A stretch of DNA of 64,000 nt, taken from NCBI GenBank assembly GCA_963778465.1, contig CAVZUK010000003.1, forward strand, positions 1,488,001 through 1,552,000. Direction: 5' to 3'. The notes beneath the pieces are model-generated. The model saw nothing but the letters and a program-made list of their open reading frames with translations. It searched no databases and was not told the DNA's origin. The stretch comes from CAVZBW01 sp963778465 (lineage in GTDB: Bacteria; Actinomycetota; Acidimicrobiia; Acidimicrobiales; RAAP-2). The position numbers and the translations under genes are program-made. How positions within the stretch are numbered: position 1 is the stretch's first letter; every line of letters begins with the position of its first letter. Positions 1-7,799 of the stretch are shown in pieces.

Positions 1-1969
1 CCGCACCCCGCACGTTGTCGTACGGCGAGTACGCCTTCATGGCGGCGTAGACCTCGGGATCGGCCCCCGGGTTCCCCCACTCCTCCCACTCGATGACGCT
101 CAGCGGGAGGCTGTCGTCGAGGATGGTCGTGAGTGCGTCGACGAAGGGCACCTCGGCGACCAGCGCTCGGAAGAGCTCGGGGGCCCGGTTGGCCACCGCG
201 CCGATGAGCAGACCGCCCGCCGAGGCTCCCCGCCCGGCGAGTGACCGGGGCGCCGTGAAGCCGCGTTCGACGAGCAGGCCGGCGCAAGCGATGAAGTCGT
301 CGAAGGTATGGGCCTTGGCTCCCACCTTGCCGTCCTCGTACCAACGGCGGCCCAGCTCGCCGCCCCCGCGGACGTGCGCGATGGCAAACACGAATCCCCG
401 GTCGAGCAGGCTCAGGCGGAGGGAGGAGAAGACGGGGTCGATCGAGTGCTCGTAGGCCCCGTAGCCGTACAGGAGGCAGGGGGCGGGTGCGCTCGGCGGC
501 GTGCCCGGCGGCGCCCCGGGGTCGGGCAGGAGGTCGATGCGGTGGACGACCGACATGGGCACCTCGGTGCCGTCCGCGGATCGGGCCCAGAGGCGGAAGG
601 TGCGGTAGCGCGAGGCGTCGAAGTCCCCGAGGACCGGCTGTCGCTTGCGCACCGCCGACCGGCGCGAGGCCAGTTCCACGTCGAGGGTCGTCCTCGGGGT
701 GACCAGGGACGACTGCTCGTAGCGGAATTGCTCGGTCGCGAACTCGAGGTTGGAGCCGGGCCAGGTGCTGGCGGGCGACTCGGGCTCCGGCACGAGCCAG
801 CTGGCGTCGAGGACGTCCAGGTCCTGGCTCCCCTCGCCGAGGTCGGGGAAGGGTGCCACCCGGAGCCTGGGTTCGGCCTCCAGCCGCTCGCCGAGGACGA
901 GCCAGGATTCGAGCACGTCGACGCCCTCGAGCCGCACCCCGGGCCGGTGGGGGACGAGCTCCCTCCAATTGGGGCGGTCGGGCCGGTCCGCGGGGGCCAC
1001 CACCAGCCGGAAGTCCTGGGCGTCGTCGTTGGTGAGGATGACGAACCAGCCGCCGCCGCCGTCGACCCCCTCGGTCCCGTCCCCCCCGCCCGCTCCCGGA
1101 TGGTGCTCGACGCGGTACTCGACGCCCTGGCGCCTCGGTACGACCAGCCTGGGCGGGCGCTCGGGCTGGCCGGCAGGGACCACCCGGGTCTCGCTCGTGA
1201 TGGAGCTCTCGGCCTCGATCACCAGGTAGGCGCCGTCGCGGCCCCGGTGGACCCCGAGGTGGAACCGCTCGTCGGGCTCGTGCAGCACGAGGACGTCGGA
1301 GGCCGGGTCGGTGCCGACCGCGTGGCGCCAGACCTCGAAGGGACGCATGGCATCGTCGACGCGCGTGTAGAGGAATGTGCGGTTGTCGTTCGCCCATCCG
1401 CCGCCGTAGGACACGCCGGGGACCGTCTCGGGCGACTCCTCCCAGTCCAGGCCCGACCCCGGGCGCTCGTCGATCCTCCTGAAGCGCAGCCCGAAGCGCT
1501 CGTTGCCGCTCCGGTCCGCCCCGTAGGCCAGCCACCGATGGTCCGGGCTCGGGACCAGGGTGCCGACGGCGAGGTAGGAGCCGTCGCCGGCCAGGGTGTT
1601 CTCGTCCAAGATGACCTGCTCGTCCGCGTGGGTCGTCGTGACGTCGGGGGGTTCGGCGTCGGGCGGTGCGGGGCACCGGCAGTGGACGGGATAGTCGCTG
1701 CCGGTCCGGGTCCGGTGGTAGTACCACCAGGGCCCGAGGCGGGCCGGCGTGGAGACGTCGGTCTCCTCGATGCGCCCGACGATCTCGGTGAAGAGCTCCT
1801 CCCGGAGCCCGGCCAGTCGCCCGAGGACCGCCTCCGTGTAGTCGTTCTCGGCCCGGAGGTGGGCCAGCACCTCGGGGTCGCGGTGGCGGAGCCAGAACCA
1901 CTCGTCGACGCGGACGTCCCCATGGGTCGTGAGCTCCGTCGGGCGGCGCTCCGGATCGGGAGGTTCCAT
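1..1969 (-). CDS. ptrB: Oligopeptidase B (protease II), 3' end cut by window edge
   Basis: Serine peptidase of the prolyl oligopeptidase family (S9A), which cleaves short peptides after basic residues in the cytoplasm. The frame starts at an ATG (MEPPDPERRP) and stays open to base 1. The N-terminal part reads as the beta-propeller domain (DEWFWLRHRD near residue 25). The catalytic domain shows the nucleophile elbow GRGASAGGLLIG (about positions 199-235), with Ser in the GxSxGG context. It is followed by VPFVDALTTILDDSLPL and EWEEWGNPG, which are hallmarks of oligopeptidase B rather than prolyl endopeptidase. About 656 codons are visible against a usual 680-720, so only the C-terminal piece with the catalytic Asp and His is missing. 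The gene is divergent from sufB. Confidence 0.9.
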   Translation of the reverse strand, partial: MEPPDPERRPTELTTHGDVRVDEWFWLRHRDPEVLAHLRAENDYTEAVLGRLAGLREELFTEIVGRIEETDVSTPARLGPWWYYHRTRTGSDYPVHCRCPAPPDAEPPDVTTTHADEQVILDENTLAGDGSYLAVGTLVPSPDHRWLAYGADRSGNERFGLRFRRIDERPGSGLDWEESPETVPGVSYGGGWANDNRTFLYTRVDDAMRPFEVWRHAVGTDPASDVLVLHEPDERFHLGVHRGRDGAYLVIEAESSITSETRVVPAGQPERPPRLVVPRRQGVEYRVEHHPGAGGGDGTEGVDGGGGWFVILTNDDAQDFRLVVAPADRPDRPNWRELVPHRPGVRLEGVDVLESWLVLGERLEAEPRLRVAPFPDLGEGSQDLDVLDASWLVPEPESPASTWPGSNLEFATEQFRYEQSSLVTPRTTLDVELASRRSAVRKRQPVLGDFDASRYRTFRLWARSADGTEVPMSVVHRIDLLPDPGAPPGTPPSAPAPCLLYGYGAYEHSIDPVFSSLRLSLLDRGFVFAIAHVRGGGELGRRWYEDGKVGAKAHTFDDFIACAGLLVERGFTAPRSLAGRGASAGGLLIGAVANRAPELFRALVAEVPFVDALTTILDDSLPLSVIEWEEWGNPGADPEVYAAMKAYSPYDNVRGA

Positions 1970-2004
1970 GGGGGAATCCTGACAACAATCCTGACCGCAA
2001 GGCG

Positions 2005-2050
2005 TTTCGAGAGCCCAGTAGGGTTGTTACTATCGACGTAGGGGAAATTC
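2005..2050 (+). promoter_or_regulatory. Candidate sufB promoter and shared suf motif
   Basis: The spacer between the divergent ptrB and sufB genes contains TTTCGA (2005-2010), 17 bases, then TACTAT (2028-2033), a plausible sigma-70-like pair. Just downstream lies TAGGGGAAATTC (2039-2050). The same 12 bases occur at 9859-9870 upstream of the second suf operon. Position and conservation suggest an operator or another shared regulatory site. The promoter hexamers are only an eye match. Confidence 0.4.
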
Positions 2051-2080
2051 CAGGCAGGTAGAGCACCCCCGGGAGCGCAC

Positions 2081-3481
2081 ATGGCAGCGATGGACCTCGA
2101 CCTCAGTCGGTACCAGCTCGGCTGGAGTGACGAGGAGGACTACGTCTTCAAGCCGAAGAAGGGCCTCAACACGGACATCGTGCGGGAGATGTCCGAGATG
2201 AAGAGCGAGCCCGAGTGGATGCGCGAATTCCGCCTGAAGGCGCTCAAGCGCTTCGAGCGCCGCCCCATGGCCCCATGGTTCGCCGTCAACATGCCCGATC
2301 TCGACTTCAACGACATCTACTACTACATCAAGCCCACCGAGTCGCAGGTCAAGGAGTGGACCGACCTCCCCGACTCGATCAAGAACACGTACGAGAAGCT
2401 CGGCATCCCCCAGGCCGAGCGCAAGTACCTGGCCGGCGTGACGGCGCAGTACGAGAGCGAGGTCGTCTTCCACCGCAACCGCGAGGACCTCGAGGCCCAG
2501 GGCGTCCTCTTCTGCGACATGGACACGGCCGTGCGGGAGCATTCCGAGATCGTCCGCAAGTGGTTCGGGACGGTGATCCCGCCCAACGACAACAAGTTCG
2601 CGGCCCTCAACTCCGCGGTGTGGTCGGGTGGCTCGTTCATCTACGTGCCGCCGGGGGTCAAGGTGGACATGCCCCTGCAGGCCTACTTCCGCATCAACGC
2701 CGAGAACATGGGCCAATTCGAGCGGACCCTGATCATCGCCGACGAGGGTTCCGAGGTGCACTACATCGAGGGTTGCTCCGCTCCCGTCTACTCGACGGAC
2801 TCGCTGCACTCCGCCGTGGTGGAGCTGGTGGCGCTTCCGGGCAGCCACATCACCTACACCACCATCCAAAACTGGTCCAGCAACGTGTACAACCTGGTGA
2901 CCAAGCGGGCGCGGGCGGAGGCCGAGGCCCGCGTCGAGTGGATCGACGGCAACATCGGCTCGCGCCTCACGATGAAGTACCCGTCCGTCTACCTGATGGG
3001 CCCCAAGGCGAGCGGCGAGGTCCTGTCGGTCGCCTACGCCGGTCCGGGGCAGCACCAGGACGCCGGGGCCAAGATGTACCACGTGGCGCCCGAGACCACC
3101 TCGACCATCATCTCCAAGTCGATCTCCAAGGACGGCGGGGTCACCACCTACCGGGGCAAGGTCCACGTCGACGAGGGTGCCTACAAGTCGGCGGCGTACG
3201 TTCGGTGCGACGCCCTGCTGCTCGACGAACAGTCCGTCTCGGAGACCAAGCCCTACATGGAGGTGGGCGAGCGTGACGCCCGCATCGGTCACGAGGCCAC
3301 GGTGTCTAAGATCGGCGACGACCAGCTCTTCTACCTGATGAGCCGTGGCCTGTCGGAGAACCAGGCGATGAGCATGATCGTCAACGGGTTCATCGAGCCG
3401 GTCACCCGTACGCTGCCGATGGAGTACGCGGTGGAGTGGAGCCGGTTGATCGAGCTGCAGATGGAGGGCGCCGTCGGCTGA
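2081..3481 (+). CDS. sufB: Fe-S cluster assembly scaffold SufB
   Basis: Core subunit of the SufBCD scaffold that builds Fe-S clusters in the cytoplasm. The 466-residue product has the usual SufB length. It carries family blocks such as GWSDEEDYVFKPKKGLN near the N-terminus, ALNSAVWSGGSFIYVPPGV, and the C-terminal RIGHEATVSKIGDDQLFYLM with SRGLSENQA. The ATG at 2081 follows a GC-rich leader without a strong Shine-Dalgarno sequence; a second ATG lies nine bases downstream. The gene leads a plus-strand suf block that continues with a small cysteine protein, sufD, a Rieske ferredoxin and sufC. An upstream 12-mer shared with the other suf operon suggests common control. Confidence 0.96.
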   Translation: MAAMDLDLSRYQLGWSDEEDYVFKPKKGLNTDIVREMSEMKSEPEWMREFRLKALKRFERRPMAPWFAVNMPDLDFNDIYYYIKPTESQVKEWTDLPDSIKNTYEKLGIPQAERKYLAGVTAQYESEVVFHRNREDLEAQGVLFCDMDTAVREHSEIVRKWFGTVIPPNDNKFAALNSAVWSGGSFIYVPPGVKVDMPLQAYFRINAENMGQFERTLIIADEGSEVHYIEGCSAPVYSTDSLHSAVVELVALPGSHITYTTIQNWSSNVYNLVTKRARAEAEARVEWIDGNIGSRLTMKYPSVYLMGPKASGEVLSVAYAGPGQHQDAGAKMYHVAPETTSTIISKSISKDGGVTTYRGKVHVDEGAYKSAAYVRCDALLLDEQSVSETKPYMEVGERDARIGHEATVSKIGDDQLFYLMSRGLSENQAMSMIVNGFIEPVTRTLPMEYAVEWSRLIELQMEGAVG

Positions 3482-3513
3482 GCCGGCGCCGCCAGCGGGC
3501 CCCGGAGGATGCC

Positions 3514-3861
3514 ATGCCGATGCGAGAGGAGTGCAAGCACTTCCAGAGCCGCACCTACGACTCTGGCGAGGTGGCGCGGTTCTGCGTCCTCGACCTCGCG
3601 CCGGAGGCCCCTTGGCGCTGCCCGAACGACTGCTCTTCCTACCAGCCACGGCTCGCCGACGCCGGATGGGTCCACGGCAGCCTGGTCGAGCCCGCCATCG
3701 AGGACGAGCCGAACCTGCCGGGGGAGGACATCGCCAACGTTCTCGACCACGCCGAGGACATCGTGAACGAGGTGGCACCAGACGTCTTAGAGGAGATCCG
3801 CAAGCAGGATCGCGAGGAGGAGCGGCGGGGGGGCCGCCGCTGGTGGCGGAGGGGTCGCTGA
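3514..3861 (+). CDS. Small four-cysteine protein downstream of sufB, unknown function
   Basis: I do not recognise a named family. The 115-residue product starts at the ATG at 3514, which has a GGAGG at 3505-3509. It begins MPMREECKHFQSRTYDSG and holds Cys7, Cys24, Cys36 and Cys40 (the last two as CPNDC) in its first 40 residues. An acidic helix-like middle follows, then a tail rich in Glu and Arg ending GRRWWRRGR. Four closely spaced cysteines in a gene 32 bases after sufB suggest metal or Fe-S binding, or a suf accessory role; that is inference from context. The next gene is on the opposite strand and ends six bases away. Confidence 0.75.
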   Translation: MPMREECKHFQSRTYDSGEVARFCVLDLAPEAPWRCPNDCSSYQPRLADAGWVHGSLVEPAIEDEPNLPGEDIANVLDHAEDIVNEVAPDVLEEIRKQDREEERRGGRRWWRRGR

Positions 3862-3866
3862 GACGC

Positions 3867-4748
3867 TCAGCGCCCGGTGAAGTCGGGCGGGCGCTTCTCC
3901 AAGAAGGCGGTCAGCGCCTCCATCAGGTCGTCGGAGGCCAGAAACGCCGCGTTCCACGTGGCCACGTAGTCGAGGCCCTCGGCGACGCTGCGCCCCTCGC
4001 CGGCGCGCAGCACCGCCTTGGTGCCCTGCACCGCCAGTGGCGAGTTGGCGGCGATCTCGCCCGCCAAGGATCGGGCACCGTCGAGCAGACCCTCTTGGTC
4101 GGAGAAGACGCGGTTGACGAGGCCGATCCGGCAGGCCTCCTCCGCATCGATGTCCTTTCCGGTGAAGGCGAGCTCTGCCGTATGGCCAGCGCCGACGATG
4201 CGCGGGAGGCGTTGGAGGCTGCCGAGGTCCGCCACGATCGCCATCTTGGCCTCGCGCACCGAGAAGACGGCGTCGGACGACGCGAGCCGGATGTCGCAGG
4301 CCGACGCCAGGTCGACGCCGCCGCCGATGCAGTAGCCGTGGACGGCCGCGATCACGGGCTTCGGGCAGTCGGCGACGGCTGTGATGGCGGCCTGAAGGCG
4401 GCGGATCATGGCGCGGCCGCCCGTGGCCCGGGCCGCCATCGACTCCGGCCGTCCATCGGGACCCGGGGTGCCGGTGTAGGAGTTGCCGAGCCCGGAGCCG
4501 CCGAACATCGCCTTCAGGTCGAGGCCGACCGAGAAGTCGCGACCCTTGGCCGCCACGATGACGGTCCGGACCTCGGGCTCCTCCGAGACGACGGACATCG
4601 CCTCGGGAAGGTCCTGCCACAGGTCCGGACCCAAGGCGTTTCGGGCCTCGGGTCGGTCCAGCCACAACGTGGCGACGCGACCGGCGATCTCGAGCGTGAG
4701 CGCCTCCGAGGAGAACTCCCCTCCGAGGACCGGTTCGTGCCGAGCCAT
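3867..4748 (-). CDS. Crotonase family, delta3,5-delta2,4-dienoyl-CoA isomerase-like
   Basis: Enoyl-CoA hydratase/isomerase superfamily member, 293 residues. The oxyanion-hole segments are visible (FSVGLDLKAMF and AAVHGYCIGGGVDL). Asp146, Glu166 and Asp174 (in VADLGSLQRLP) line up with the three acidic catalytic residues of eukaryotic dienoyl-CoA isomerase ECH1, and the C-terminal half also resembles that enzyme (GLVNRVFSDQEGLLDGA). A role in beta-oxidation of unsaturated acyl-CoAs is therefore more likely than plain hydration. The gene sits inverted inside the suf gene string, between the cysteine protein and sufD, and has no obvious link to Fe-S assembly. Confidence 0.85.
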   Translation of the reverse strand: MARHEPVLGGEFSSEALTLEIAGRVATLWLDRPEARNALGPDLWQDLPEAMSVVSEEPEVRTVIVAAKGRDFSVGLDLKAMFGGSGLGNSYTGTPGPDGRPESMAARATGGRAMIRRLQAAITAVADCPKPVIAAVHGYCIGGGVDLASACDIRLASSDAVFSVREAKMAIVADLGSLQRLPRIVGAGHTAELAFTGKDIDAEEACRIGLVNRVFSDQEGLLDGARSLAGEIAANSPLAVQGTKAVLRAGEGRSVAEGLDYVATWNAAFLASDDLMEALTAFLEKRPPDFTGR

Positions 4749-4783
4749 CGCCGGAGCAGGCTAACCCGACCGGGGGTGGACCG

Positions 4784-6076
4784 CTGAGCCCCTTCACCGA
4801 AGATGCGGTCGCCCGTCTCGGCGGCCCGGCGTGGCTCTCGCGCCGCCGCACGCAGGCTTGGGAGCGGTTCTCCCGCATGGAGCTGCCGTCGGAGGCCGAG
4901 GAGGTGTGGCGCTACTCGCCCATCGACCGCCTGGCACTGGACGACTACTCGCCCGCGATGGACACGGACCCGATCGGCGACGAGCTCGCGGGGGAGGACA
5001 TCGGCGACGACCTGGGCGACCGCCTGGGGCTCGTCGTCGTGGCAAACGGGCGGCCCCTCGGCCCCTCGCCGCAGCTGCCCCCGGGGGTGGAGGTGGCGCC
5101 GGCGAGCGAGCACCCCGACGGTGAGCGACTCCTGGGCTCGGTGCTCACGGGTGGCGATGCGCTCGGGCAGCTGCACGACGCCTTCGTCCCCGACGCCCTC
5201 GTCGTCGACGTGGGTCCCGGGACTCATGCGGACAAGCCCCTCCTGATCGTCCACCGGTGCGGATCCGGCGCTCAGGCCACGCCCGGCAGGCCGGCCGCTC
5301 CGGCCGTGTTTCCCCATACCGTGGTGCGGGTCGCTCCCGGCTCGCAGATGCAGGTGGTCGAGGCATGGGTCGGCGCCGGCGACGGGGAGGCGGCTCTGGT
5401 GCTGCCCGTCACCGAGCTCATCGCGGGCGACGCGGCGTCGCTCTCCTACGTTTCGGTCCAGCTGCTCGGCGACGAGGCCTGGACGCTCGGGCGGCTGTCG
5501 GCGACCGTGAGCCGGGACGCGACGCTCAAGGTCTTCACGGCCGGGCTCGGCGCCGCCTACGACCGGCTGCGCAGCGACGTGGCGGTGACCGACCGCGGCG
5601 CCAGCAGCCAGCTCTACTCGATGTACCTCGGGACCGGCACCCAGGTGCACGACGTGCGGACGCTCCAGGACCATCGAGCCCCGTCCACCGTGAGCGACCT
5701 TCTCTGCATCGGAGCGGTGGCGGACTCCTCCCGGTCGATCTACAGCGGGCTCATCCGGGTGCGGCCCGGTGCCGTGCGGGCCGACGCCATGCAGTCCAAC
5801 CACAACCTCGTCCTGGGCGAGGACGCCCATGCGGACTCGGTCCCGAACCTCGACATCCAGGAGAACGACGTGCGCTGCAGCCACGCGTCGTCCGTCGGTC
5901 CCGTGGGGGTCGACGAGCGCTTCTACCTCGAGTCCCGGGGCGTGCCGTCGCAGCGCGCGGAGCGATTGATCGTCCTCGGGTTCTTTGACGACGTCATCGA
6001 GCGCTGCCCGGTGCCCGGGGCCAAGGACCGCCTCCGGCGAGAGGTCGGGGGCCGGCTCGGGAAGGCCCTCGGATGA
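4784..6076 (+). CDS. sufD: Fe-S cluster assembly protein SufD
   Basis: Partner of SufB in the SufBC2D scaffold. The first ATG in frame (4877, MELPSEAEEVWRY) would cut off a segment that looks like a true SufD N-terminus (SPFTEDAVARLGG, then AWLSRRRTQAWERF). That segment is encoded in the same frame from 4787. No ATG, GTG or TTG occurs in frame between the start of the neighbouring gene and 4877. The best candidate is the CTG at 4784 with the purine-rich GGGGGTGG just before it, giving 430 residues. The C-terminal core shows QSNHNLVLGEDAHADS, PNLDIQENDVRCSHAS and YLESRGVP, typical of SufB/SufD. Its stop overlaps the Rieske gene start (ATGA at 6073-6076). The assignment is firm; the start is uncertain. 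Confidence 0.88.
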   Translation: MSPFTEDAVARLGGPAWLSRRRTQAWERFSRMELPSEAEEVWRYSPIDRLALDDYSPAMDTDPIGDELAGEDIGDDLGDRLGLVVVANGRPLGPSPQLPPGVEVAPASEHPDGERLLGSVLTGGDALGQLHDAFVPDALVVDVGPGTHADKPLLIVHRCGSGAQATPGRPAAPAVFPHTVVRVAPGSQMQVVEAWVGAGDGEAALVLPVTELIAGDAASLSYVSVQLLGDEAWTLGRLSATVSRDATLKVFTAGLGAAYDRLRSDVAVTDRGASSQLYSMYLGTGTQVHDVRTLQDHRAPSTVSDLLCIGAVADSSRSIYSGLIRVRPGAVRADAMQSNHNLVLGEDAHADSVPNLDIQENDVRCSHASSVGPVGVDERFYLESRGVPSQRAERLIVLGFFDDVIERCPVPGAKDRLRREVGGRLGKALG

Positions 6077-6393
6077 CGGCGCGACGGATACCGCTGTGCC
6101 GGGTCGACGAGATCGAGCCCGGCACGGCCCGACGGTTCTCGTCCGACGGCCTGGCGATCGCCCTCGTGCGGATCGGCGACGACTTCTACGCCGTGAGCGA
6201 CACCTGCAGCCACGAGGACTATTCGCTGTCGGAGGGAGACGTCTGGGAGGACGAGGTGGAGATCGAGTGCCCGCGTCACGGCAGCACCTTCGACCTGCGG
6301 ACGGGGGCGCCGTGCTCGCTCCCGGCCACCCAGCCCGTTCCGGTCTACGGCGTCGAGGTGGCCGACGGCGAGGTCGCCGTGGTGGTGCCGTGA
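6073..6393 (+). CDS. Rieske [2Fe-2S] ferredoxin in suf operon
   Basis: Small Rieske-type ferredoxin of 106 residues. The cluster ligands are Cys45 and His47 (TCSHEDYSLSEG) and Cys66 and His69 (CPRHGSTFDLRTG), the standard CxH and CxxH pair. It resembles NirD- or BphF-type electron-transfer proteins and has no extra domain. It overlaps sufD by four bases and sufC1 by four bases, so the three are probably translated together. A role as electron donor, or as an early acceptor of clusters made by the Suf proteins, is inferred from this coupling. Confidence 0.92.
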   Translation: MTARRIPLCRVDEIEPGTARRFSSDGLAIALVRIGDDFYAVSDTCSHEDYSLSEGDVWEDEVEIECPRHGSTFDLRTGAPCSLPATQPVPVYGVEVADGEVAVVVP

Positions 6394-7157
6394 GCGGCCC
6401 CCAGGTCGCCGACGCCGCGGCCCAAGTCGAGACCGGCCACCTCGTCATCCGGGGCCTGTCCGCGAGGGCCGGCGGTCGCGAGGTGCTCCACGGCATCGAT
6501 CTCGACGTCGGACCCGGGGAGGTGCACGCCGTCATGGGCCCCAACGGATCGGGCAAGAGCACGCTCGCCCACGCGTTGATCGGCCGGCCGGGGGTCGAGG
6601 TGACCGAGGGCAGCGTGACCATCGGCGGGCGCGAGCTCCTCTCCCTCCCGACCTGGATGCGCGCCCGCGCCGGTCTCTTCGTGGCCCTGCAGCATCCCGT
6701 CGAGGTGGTCGGCGTCCAGCTCGAAGCCCTCATCGCCGAGGCCGCCGACACCTCCGATCGCGTCGAGCTGCAAGACCGGCTGCGGGAGGAGGCGCGTCGC
6801 ATCGGGCTCGGCGAGGCCCTCCTCCATCGTCCGGTCAACGTGGACCTCTCCGGAGGCGAGCGGAAGCGCAACGAGACCCTCCAACTCGGCGTCCTCCGAC
6901 CGCGCTTCGCGGTCTTGGACGAGATCGACTCCGGACTCGACGTCGACGCCCTGCGCGTGGTGGCCCGGCGGATCGAGGAGGCGACGACCGAGTGGGGGCT
7001 CGGCGTGCTCGCCGTCACCCACTTCCCGAGGCTCCTGTCGGAGCTGCACGCGGACCACGTGCACGTCCTGGTGGAGGGCCGCATCGTCGCCAGCGGGGCA
7101 TCGGAGCTGGCCCAAGAGCTCGAGAAGAGCGGTTACCAGGCGTACCTGCGTCGCTGA
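6390..7157 (+). CDS. sufC: SufC ATPase, copy 1
   Basis: ABC-type ATPase that drives conformational change of the SufBD scaffold. The GTG at 6390 overlaps the Rieske stop (GTGA) and gives 255 residues. Visible motifs are Walker A GPNGSGKST, the signature LSGGERKRNE, and Walker B with the catalytic acidic residue in AVLDEIDSGLD. The Q-loop region reads ALQHPVEVVGVQ, a departure from the usual FQYP form that is kept in the second copy (9043-9822). It is the last gene of the plus-strand suf block and is followed by a strong hairpin. Having two sufC genes at one locus is unusual. Confidence 0.93.
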   Translation: MSGPQVADAAAQVETGHLVIRGLSARAGGREVLHGIDLDVGPGEVHAVMGPNGSGKSTLAHALIGRPGVEVTEGSVTIGGRELLSLPTWMRARAGLFVALQHPVEVVGVQLEALIAEAADTSDRVELQDRLREEARRIGLGEALLHRPVNVDLSGGERKRNETLQLGVLRPRFAVLDEIDSGLDVDALRVVARRIEEATTEWGLGVLAVTHFPRLLSELHADHVHVLVEGRIVASGASELAQELEKSGYQAYLRR

Positions 7158-7158
7158 G

Positions 7159-7178
7159 CCCGCCGTCTCGACGGCGGG
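7159..7178. terminator. Hairpin between convergent sufC1 and sufU
   Basis: A perfect 8-bp stem (CCCGCCGT / ACGGCGGG) closes a CTCG loop, starting directly after the sufC1 stop and ending nine bases before the sufU stop on the other strand. There is no long T run, but symmetry and placement fit a bidirectional terminator. Confidence 0.7.
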
Positions 7179-7187
7179 TCGGAAGGC

Positions 7188-7742
7188 TCAGGCGTCGGCG
7201 GTGCGGAGTTCTTCGAGGCCCTGGTACAGGGCGTTCCAGCACAGGGTGGCGCACTTGATCCGCACCGGGAACTTGACGACGCCCTGGAGGGCGGCCAGCT
7301 CGCCGAGCTTGCTCAGGTCGAGCGGGTCCTCGTCGTCCCTGGCGCCGTCGGCGGCGTCCCCTCCGAACTCGGCGCCCTCGGGGAAGGCGGTCCGATCGTG
7401 CTCGTGGCCGTCGGTCACGTCCGATCCGAGGCTGGCGCCGTGGACCGACATCATGCGCTTGAACGTCGCGATGAGTGCCTGCACGTCGCTGATCGGGCGG
7501 CCCTTGACTGCAGCGGACATGAGCGAAGCGGACGACTGGCTGATGGAGCAGCCGCTCCCGGCGATCTTGATGTCCGACAGCGTCTCGCCATCGACCAGCA
7601 GGCTCACCACCACCTCGTCGCCGCAGAGGGGGTTGAAGCCCTCCACCCGGTGGGCCGGAGGGGATTCGAGCTCCCCGCGGTTCCTCGGCGACCGGTAGTG
7701 GTCGAGGATGATCTCGCGATAGAGCTCCTCAAGGTCCGGCAT
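7188..7742 (-). CDS. sufU: SufU-type sulfur-transfer protein with an acidic insertion
   Basis: SufU receives persulfide sulfur from SufS in Gram-positive bacteria. Zinc and sulfur ligands are visible: Cys40 and Asp42 (NPLCGDEV), Cys65 (GSGCSIS) and Cys164 in RIKCATLCW. At 184 residues it is about 35 longer than typical SufU. The excess is an acidic, low-complexity stretch after MMSVHG, rich in Asp, Glu and Gly, placed before the conserved VVKFPVRIKC block. The gene is last in the minus-strand sufC2-sufS-sufU operon and lies 56 bases after sufS. Confidence 0.92.
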   Translation of the reverse strand: MPDLEELYREIILDHYRSPRNRGELESPPAHRVEGFNPLCGDEVVVSLLVDGETLSDIKIAGSGCSISQSSASLMSAAVKGRPISDVQALIATFKRMMSVHGASLGSDVTDGHEHDRTAFPEGAEFGGDAADGARDDEDPLDLSKLGELAALQGVVKFPVRIKCATLCWNALYQGLEELRTADA

Positions 7743-7769
7743 CGCTCAACGCCTCCGCGCCACCGAGAC

Positions 7770-7799
7770 CAGGGCCATCGAGATCAGGGCCATCGAGAT
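7770..7799. repeat. Tandem 15-bp repeat between sufS and sufU
   Basis: CAGGGCCATCGAGAT occurs twice back to back (7770-7784 and 7785-7799) in the short spacer upstream of sufU. The last bases touch the sufS stop codon. It looks like a recent slippage duplication. No function is evident. Confidence 0.7.

Noticed and set aside
308..2041. A plus-strand frame of 577 codons opposite oligopeptidase B
   Set aside because: The minus strand encodes the GRGASAGG elbow and the EWEEWGNPG block; the plus frame is a shadow.
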